From assembly GCA_015486505.1 (NCBI GenBank), contig WFRP01000243.1:1-9639 (forward strand): a DNA stretch of 9,639 bases. The letters run 5' to 3'. Below the pieces are notes generated by a model. The model was not told the origin of the DNA. It did not search any database and worked only from the letters and a program-made list of their open reading frames with translations. The DNA is from Pseudomonadota bacterium. Lineage in GTDB: Bacteria > Desulfobacterota > Anaeroferrophillalia > Anaeroferrophillales > Tharpellaceae. Positions 5,374 to 9,639 of the stretch are shown here, one piece after another (the stretch's first letter is position 1; every line of letters starts with the position of its first letter). The position numbers and the translations under genes are program-made.

Positions 5374-8300
5374 TTAACGATCCTTAATCAAATCTTCAAT
5401 CTCTTCTTCAGATAGCGGCTTTTGGCGCAGACCGGCCCGGAACTGGATCAGAGACCACAGGTAAAGGTTCTGACGTTCATTCACCTTGACAATCTCATCG
5501 ATAGTCGCCGCGTCTCCGGTAAATTGCCCGAGAAGTTCAACGACATCCCGGAAACCGGCTGGTTTTATCTCTTTACCTTTGAGTTTACGGGACTTCGGAT
5601 AGAACTCTTCGGGATCGGGGTTGCCGGTCAAATCGATGCGGCTATACGGTTTTCTCGTAAAAATTGTCCAGGCCCGGGACTCAACCATCATTTTCGAAAG
5701 TTTAATCGGCAGATTATCGGTTGCCATGCCCTGGCCGGTCGGACAGGGGGAGAAAAACTCGATCAAAGACGGTCCTTTATAGGCAATCGCTTCGGTCAAA
5801 ATCCGAAGCGCATAAGCCGGATTGGAAAGTGCAAGACGGGCAACGTAAACCCCGGGGATTGCCATCGCCTGGCTCACAATTTCCCGATGAAAATCATCTT
5901 TCCCCTGAAGTTCCAGTCCATAAGGAGAGGTTGTCCGGTTGGAACCGAAACGGCTGGCGCCGGATTTCTGAAAACCGGTATTCATATAGGCTTCGTTATT
6001 ATATATAATCCAGGTCACGTCCTGATTTTCACCCAGGGCAAAGTTAAGCCCCTGGTTCCCGATATCGTAAAACGAACCGTCGCCGCCGAAAACCAGAACT
6101 TTAGTCAACTTGTCAAGATACTGATTGCGAAAAGCGTTAAAGAGTGATATCCGCGCTCCGAGCGCCGCCGCGCTGGCGGTTCCGAAACCATAGTGGCCGG
6201 CAGGATAAACCCGGGCATTGTAGGGATTGCTCAGACAGGAAACCTCGGAACAACCGGTCGCATTGACAGTATAGGCATTGAAACCGTGATCAATCATATG
6301 CTGGAGGCCCCGGCCCTGCTCACGGGTCATCAAAGCCGGCAGCGAACGATAGAAATCAGCAATCATACGCGGATTCAAGCGAACCATTTCGGTGGCGGCG
6401 AACACCAGATTCTCAATTATACCCTCACCGCAGCCGGGACAGAGGCTGTGCCCGCCCGGCAGAAATTTCTGACCGGAATAAAGCAGCATCATCTGCTGCA
6501 GGTAACGATTGCCTTTCACATAAGGCGCGACCGCGCCGCTGACATCATTCGCGTAGATCTCCGCGTCAAGAAAACGCTCATCCGTATCTTGCCGCACCGT
6601 ACTTTTATCAACCGGTTCGAAAGCTTTCGCTTTACAGACCTCAACACAGGCGCCGCAACCTTTACAAAATTGCGGAATAACATTGATATTAAAATAACTG
6701 TCTTTAAAAACGGCATCGCCGTAGCCGGTGAACTTCTTCAGGTCCAGCGGCCGGAAAAGGGCTTTTGCCGCAGCGTCCAACGCCTCATATTCACGATCAT
6801 GGAGCATGGTTACCCGCAGGGCATTATCGGGACAGGCCGTAATACAGAGGCCGCAGGCAATACATTTGGCAGCCGTAAAAACCGGCAACACCGTACCAAT
6901 AAGGCTGGTATCATTATACTCTGAAGTTTTTGCCGGAACAATATTGTGATACTGATCCCAGGGAATATCTTCACCGCGCTGAATCGGTTTCAGGACTTTT
7001 TCGATAAACAGAGGCCGATAGTCATCCCCGAGCACCGACGGAAACGTCAAGGTCGCGTTTTCATCAGCTTCACTGTAACCACGTGATTCCGGAGGATCAT
7101 AGTAGATCTTCTTAACCAAAGGTTCGACTGCTTCGGTCGCAAGTTCAGACCCGGCCCGCTTTTCGGCTGATTCAGCAACGCATTTCTGCGCCCCGATGAT
7201 TTCATACGGGACTTCAAGAAGTTCCATATTGATATCAACCAGTTCGGCTTTCCGACCGCTGAATTTTCCGGCAAGTTCGCTGCGAAAGGCCTGATTGAAT
7301 TTCGCTTCGGGTAAAAGTTCGATGATGCGGTTTATCGCTCCTAAAATCGGCGTTCCCGGAAGATTACGTTTTAAGCGGGCAACCGCGGCTCCGCTAGCAT
7401 CCAGCAAAACCAGGTTAAATAATGAATTTTCCAGCAGTTCACGCATCTCAACGGTGGCCTGTGCTTTAAGTTCGTCATAACTTTTAACCGTATTCACCAA
7501 CAGATAACCACCGGCCTTAACCCCTTTAACAAAATTTAAGAGGCTGTTATCAAGCAAGTATTTGTCATTAAATATAGCCAGAGTTTCAACCCTTCCGACC
7601 TTGGAACAGATCCGGATCGGACTGGTTGAAACCCGGGCGTTCATAACCACCATGCCGCCTTTGCGCGAGGCCCCGTATTTAGCACTGGTCTGCACATATT
7701 TACCGGCCTTGGCAATAATTTTCGCCAAAGTCTCCTGGGCGGTCTTGACGCCTTCGGCCCCGACCCCGATAAAAGCCAGGCCCACTTCCTTTTCCGCATA
7801 GTCTTTCCGCACCACTTTGTCGAGCATTTGCGGGCCTTTAATCCCGAGTCCGAAAATGTCGGCCGGTTTTTGCGAAAGCATATTCTCGATAACTGCAAAA
7901 CAGTCCTCAATACTGAGATCCTGGCTGCCGAGACCGTAAATCCCGGAAGTAATCACCGGATTAAAACTGCGCCCGGTACGTTCATTGTAGGCGGCATGCT
8001 TGACATCGCGCAAAAGATAACGTTCATTCGCGAGAGCGGTTTTTTCCAGAACTGAAACAACTTTGGCATTCTGGATTCCCCGGGCGATTTCTTCGGTACA
8101 CACCGGAAAGAAAAGCACCGGCCGCAAAAGACCGACCGAAACTCCTTTACTGCGATAGTAGTCAATCGCCTCTTTCATCGTCCCGGCGGCAGACCCGAGA
8201 CAGACCACGACATATTCGGATTCGGAAGCATAATAATCCTCAACGACATCAAGTTCGGTGCCGAGAATGGCGTTCATGACCCCCATCGCCGCCTTAACAT

Positions 8301-9150
8301 ATTTTTTGGCGTTGAGCAGGGCCAGATCCTGCTTCATCTGGGTCGACATCGTCGTGCCGATATCAGTAAACGTCCCCATCAGGACCGGATTGTTAAAATC
8401 GGGCTGAAAAAGCCGGTTCGGGTCTCCGAGAAAGTATTTGAGAAACTCGTCTGAAACTATTTTTATATTTTCGATACTATGGCTTTTCAAGAAACCTTCA
8501 CCGGCGACAATCGCCGGCAGCATCAACTGCCGCTGTTCAATCGCTTTAAACGCAAGCGGAATCAGGTAATGCATCTCCTGATTATTGGAACTCATAAACT
8601 GCAGCCAGCCGGCACCACGGGCGGCATAGAGATCGGCGTGACCGTTATGAATACTCAAACTCCCCTTATTGAGTTCCCGGGTCTGCATCGTCATAACCAC
8701 CGGCAATCTTTTACCGGCCACCGAATACATATTTTTATATTTATAGGTCAAACCCTGAGATGAGGTGTTGTCGGCATAGCGTCCGCCCTGAGAAGCCGCG
8801 CCTTCCAGAAAAGCCATAGCCCCGAGTTCACTCTCCGGCTGAAAATAAAAAATCCGCTCGCCGAAAACATTGACGAAACCATCGGCATAGGCTTTGGCCA
8901 TCCCTTCGGCAATCGGAGTTGAAGGGGTAATCGGATAACCGACCAGACCGGTAACCGTCCGTTTCAAGACATTTACGGTGACACTGTTACCATCACCGAT
9001 AAAATCCTGCTGCTTCCGCATTTTGTCAAAGTCATCCCCGGCACTTTTTTTAATATCAGCAACATAGGTTTCCTTATCAAAAAGCCGGGCACCGTTGAAA
9101 TTAAACTCAAAATCCTTCTTAAAATCGATTTCTCTGCGCTTCAAAACCAT
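5374..9150 (-). CDS. Single-chain 2-oxoacid:ferredoxin oxidoreductase, PFOR family
   Basis: A 1258-residue cytoplasmic enzyme of the pyruvate:ferredoxin/flavodoxin oxidoreductase family. It would interconvert a 2-oxoacid plus CoA with acyl-CoA, CO2 and reduced ferredoxin through thiamine diphosphate (TPP). Domain order is that of fused PFOR: alpha-like pyrimidine-binding region (GYPITPSTPIAEG, 71-83; SSQGL, 130-134), a transketolase-C-like region (about 310-425), the gamma domain (about 456-650), two ferredoxin clusters (Cys763/766/769/773 and Cys829/832/835/839), and the TPP domain (GDG at 1023-1025, NNEAY at 1051-1055). The proximal-cluster ligands are present as Cys904, Cys907, Cys967 and Cys1135. 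By alignment to Desulfovibrio africanus PFOR from memory, the substrate residues Thr31, Arg114 and Asn996 correspond to Thr75, Arg158 and Asn1057. Around the active site it diverges from standard PFOR (NTGFQKSGAS for NTGGQSSKAT; GDGSFYDIGNQGL for GDGWAYDIGYGGL), so pyruvate is likely but not certain. AGGAG lies 10 nt before the ATG. Monocistronic by context. Confidence 0.88.
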   Translation of the reverse strand: MVLKRREIDFKKDFEFNFNGARLFDKETYVADIKKSAGDDFDKMRKQQDFIGDGNSVTVNVLKRTVTGLVGYPITPSTPIAEGMAKAYADGFVNVFGERIFYFQPESELGAMAFLEGAASQGGRYADNTSSQGLTYKYKNMYSVAGKRLPVVMTMQTRELNKGSLSIHNGHADLYAARGAGWLQFMSSNNQEMHYLIPLAFKAIEQRQLMLPAIVAGEGFLKSHSIENIKIVSDEFLKYFLGDPNRLFQPDFNNPVLMGTFTDIGTTMSTQMKQDLALLNAKKYVKAAMGVMNAILGTELDVVEDYYASESEYVVVCLGSAAGTMKEAIDYYRSKGVSVGLLRPVLFFPVCTEEIARGIQNAKVVSVLEKTALANERYLLRDVKHAAYNERTGRSFNPVITSGIYGLGSQDLSIEDCFAVIENMLSQKPADIFGLGIKGPQMLDKVVRKDYAEKEVGLAFIGVGAEGVKTAQETLAKIIAKAGKYVQTSAKYGASRKGGMVVMNARVSTSPIRICSKVGRVETLAIFNDKYLLDNSLLNFVKGVKAGGYLLVNTVKSYDELKAQATVEMRELLENSLFNLVLLDASGAAVARLKRNLPGTPILGAINRIIELLPEAKFNQAFRSELAGKFSGRKAELVDINMELLEVPYEIIGAQKCVAESAEKRAGSELATEAVEPLVKKIYYDPPESRGYSEADENATLTFPSVLGDDYRPLFIEKVLKPIQRGEDIPWDQYHNIVPAKTSEYNDTSLIGTVLPVFTAAKCIACGLCITACPDNALRVTMLHDREYEALDAAAKALFRPLDLKKFTGYGDAVFKDSYFNINVIPQFCKGCGACVEVCKAKAFEPVDKSTVRQDTDERFLDAEIYANDVSGAVAPYVKGNRYLQQMMLLYSGQKFLPGGHSLCPGCGEGIIENLVFAATEMVRLNPRMIADFYRSLPALMTREQGRGLQHMIDHGFNAYTVNATGCSEVSCLSNPYNARVYPAGHYGFGTASAAALGARISLFNAFRNQYLDKLTKVLVFGGDGSFYDIGNQGLNFALGENQDVTWIIYNNEAYMNTGFQKSGASRFGSNRTTSPYGLELQGKDDFHREIVSQAMAIPGVYVARLALSNPAYALRILTEAIAYKGPSLIEFFSPCPTGQGMATDNLPIKLSKMMVESRAWTIFTRKPYSRIDLTGNPDPEEFYPKSRKLKGKEIKPAGFRDVVELLGQFTGDAATIDEIVKVNERQNLYLWSLIQFRAGLRQKPLSEEEIEDLIKDR

Positions 9151-9205
9151 CTACTTTACACTCCTGAACCAATAATATCTTTACAAAATATTCAAAAAAC
9201 AAATA

Positions 9206-9619
9206 GTAACTATTCAGCCAAATTTTACCCCCCACCTTCTGGAGGGGGCGGGGGTGGTTTTTCGTAAGCTGTTGCGGAAACGATTTCGTTGTTTTTCGGA
9301 AGCGAGCGGGAGCCCATTAGTACCTTACAGGTTATTTTCTGCACCAAAAAACAAGATTTAATAATCAGAAAATGTTCTGATAAGAGTACTTATTTGCGCC
9401 CAACGGAAGTGCCCTTGGGGTGCGACCAGCGGAAGTGCCCCTGGGTGCGGGCCGGTAACTTTCTTTTGGGTTGCGGGGATAGTTCCCGCATTAGCATTGC
9501 AACTGTTTGAGCGTAAGCGAGTTTTGCAAGGCGGGCGCAGCGAGCGTAAGGAAAAACAGAAATCTTAACGCCTGGCGGAGAAAAACCGCGCCCGACTCCG
9601 GATTCGGCTAAATAGTTAC
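9206..9619 (+). repeat. Element 1, copy 3 (414 bp, interrupted by element 2)
   Basis: The terminal inverted repeats are GTAACTATTCAGCCAAAT (9206-9223) and ATTCGGCTAAATAGTTAC (9602-9619), agreeing at 16 of 18 positions, the best-preserved pair in the window. The internal order matches copy 2: C/G-tract hairpin, GGTTTTTCG, TTTCGTTGTTTTT, AGCCCAT, then the shared block 9493-9528, ACAGAAATCTTAACG and GGCGGAGAAAAACCGC. Element 2 interrupts it at 9317-9492. Without that insert it would be about 238 bp, the same as copy 2 without its tandem hairpin pair. The left end is 55 bp upstream of the oxidoreductase start codon. There is no credible protein in it, and from 9620 to 9639 I see no feature. Confidence 0.82.
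9317..9492 (+). repeat. Element 2, copy C, nested in element 1
   Basis: It begins TTAGTACCTTACAGGTTATT and ends TTGCGGGGATAGTTCCCGCATT. Its parts are a long hairpin with arms ATTTTCT/AGAAAAT and a 27-nt loop identical to copy A; the GCCCAACGG hairpin (9398-9420); the GACCAGCGG hairpin (9424-9450); a variable stretch; and a terminal hairpin TGCGGG/CCCGCA (9472-9477 with 9485-9490). TTA flanks both ends (9317-9319 and 9491-9493), which could be a short target duplication or part of the element. Confidence 0.78.
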
Positions 9620-9639
9620 AAAAAAGGTAAAGAGGTTAA

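Noticed and set aside
5422..6924. Long plus-strand open frames (243 and 241 residues) opposite the oxidoreductase
   Set aside because: They are shadows of a strongly conserved minus-strand enzyme, with low-complexity composition and no family resemblance.
9172..9202. TTGTTT...TATTAT promoter-like pair upstream of the oxidoreductase
   Set aside because: The spacer is 19 nt and the start would fall at the Shine-Dalgarno (9161-9166), leaving no usable leader.
9289..9510. 73-residue plus-strand open frame across nested element 2
   Set aside because: It crosses the boundary between two repeat elements, is not kept in the other copies, and has no domain signature.

Overview
The window suggests a strictly anaerobic Gram-negative bacterium, most likely of the Desulfobacterota (old Deltaproteobacteria). 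This rests on a single-chain ferredoxin-type 2-oxoacid oxidoreductase, a double OB-fold envelope protein of a kind I recall from Desulfuromonas/Geobacter-like genomes, and a secreted papain-like protease with an SdrD-type B domain. The taxonomic call is inference from gene content; no marker RNA gene is present. All four real genes are on the minus strand, so the window reads right to left.

Right to left: 9151-9639 is non-coding and holds a 414-bp element with terminal inverted repeats (element 1), which itself contains a second, hairpin-rich element (element 2). Then comes a 1258-residue pyruvate:ferredoxin oxidoreductase family enzyme (5374-9150), closed by a clear rho-independent terminator (5313-5345). 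The 617-bp gap 4757-5373 contains another copy of element 1, another copy of element 2 and a tandem pair of small hairpins. Next are a membrane-anchored double OB-fold protein (3911-4756) and, 42 bp downstream, glutaminyl-tRNA synthetase glnS (2141-3868), probably co-transcribed. A mosaic of a half element 1 and an inverted element 2 (1917-2139) separates glnS from a secreted C1-family cysteine protease (258-1874). The left edge (1-257) carries a 46-bp direct repeat flanking a 30-bp inverted repeat.

The genes look like ordinary housekeeping and accessory functions and do not form one pathway: carbon/electron metabolism (oxidoreductase), translation (glnS), and envelope or extracellular functions (OB-fold protein, protease). 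The unusual part is between the genes. Two non-coding repeat families recur in all three larger intergenic gaps. One copy preserves what looks like an insertion of element 2 inside element 1, and another copy shows the uninterrupted site. Element 2 keeps its hairpin arms but swaps its loop sequences. These repeats encode no protein I can support, so any mobility must come from elsewhere; they are best viewed as MITE-like or REP-like elements.
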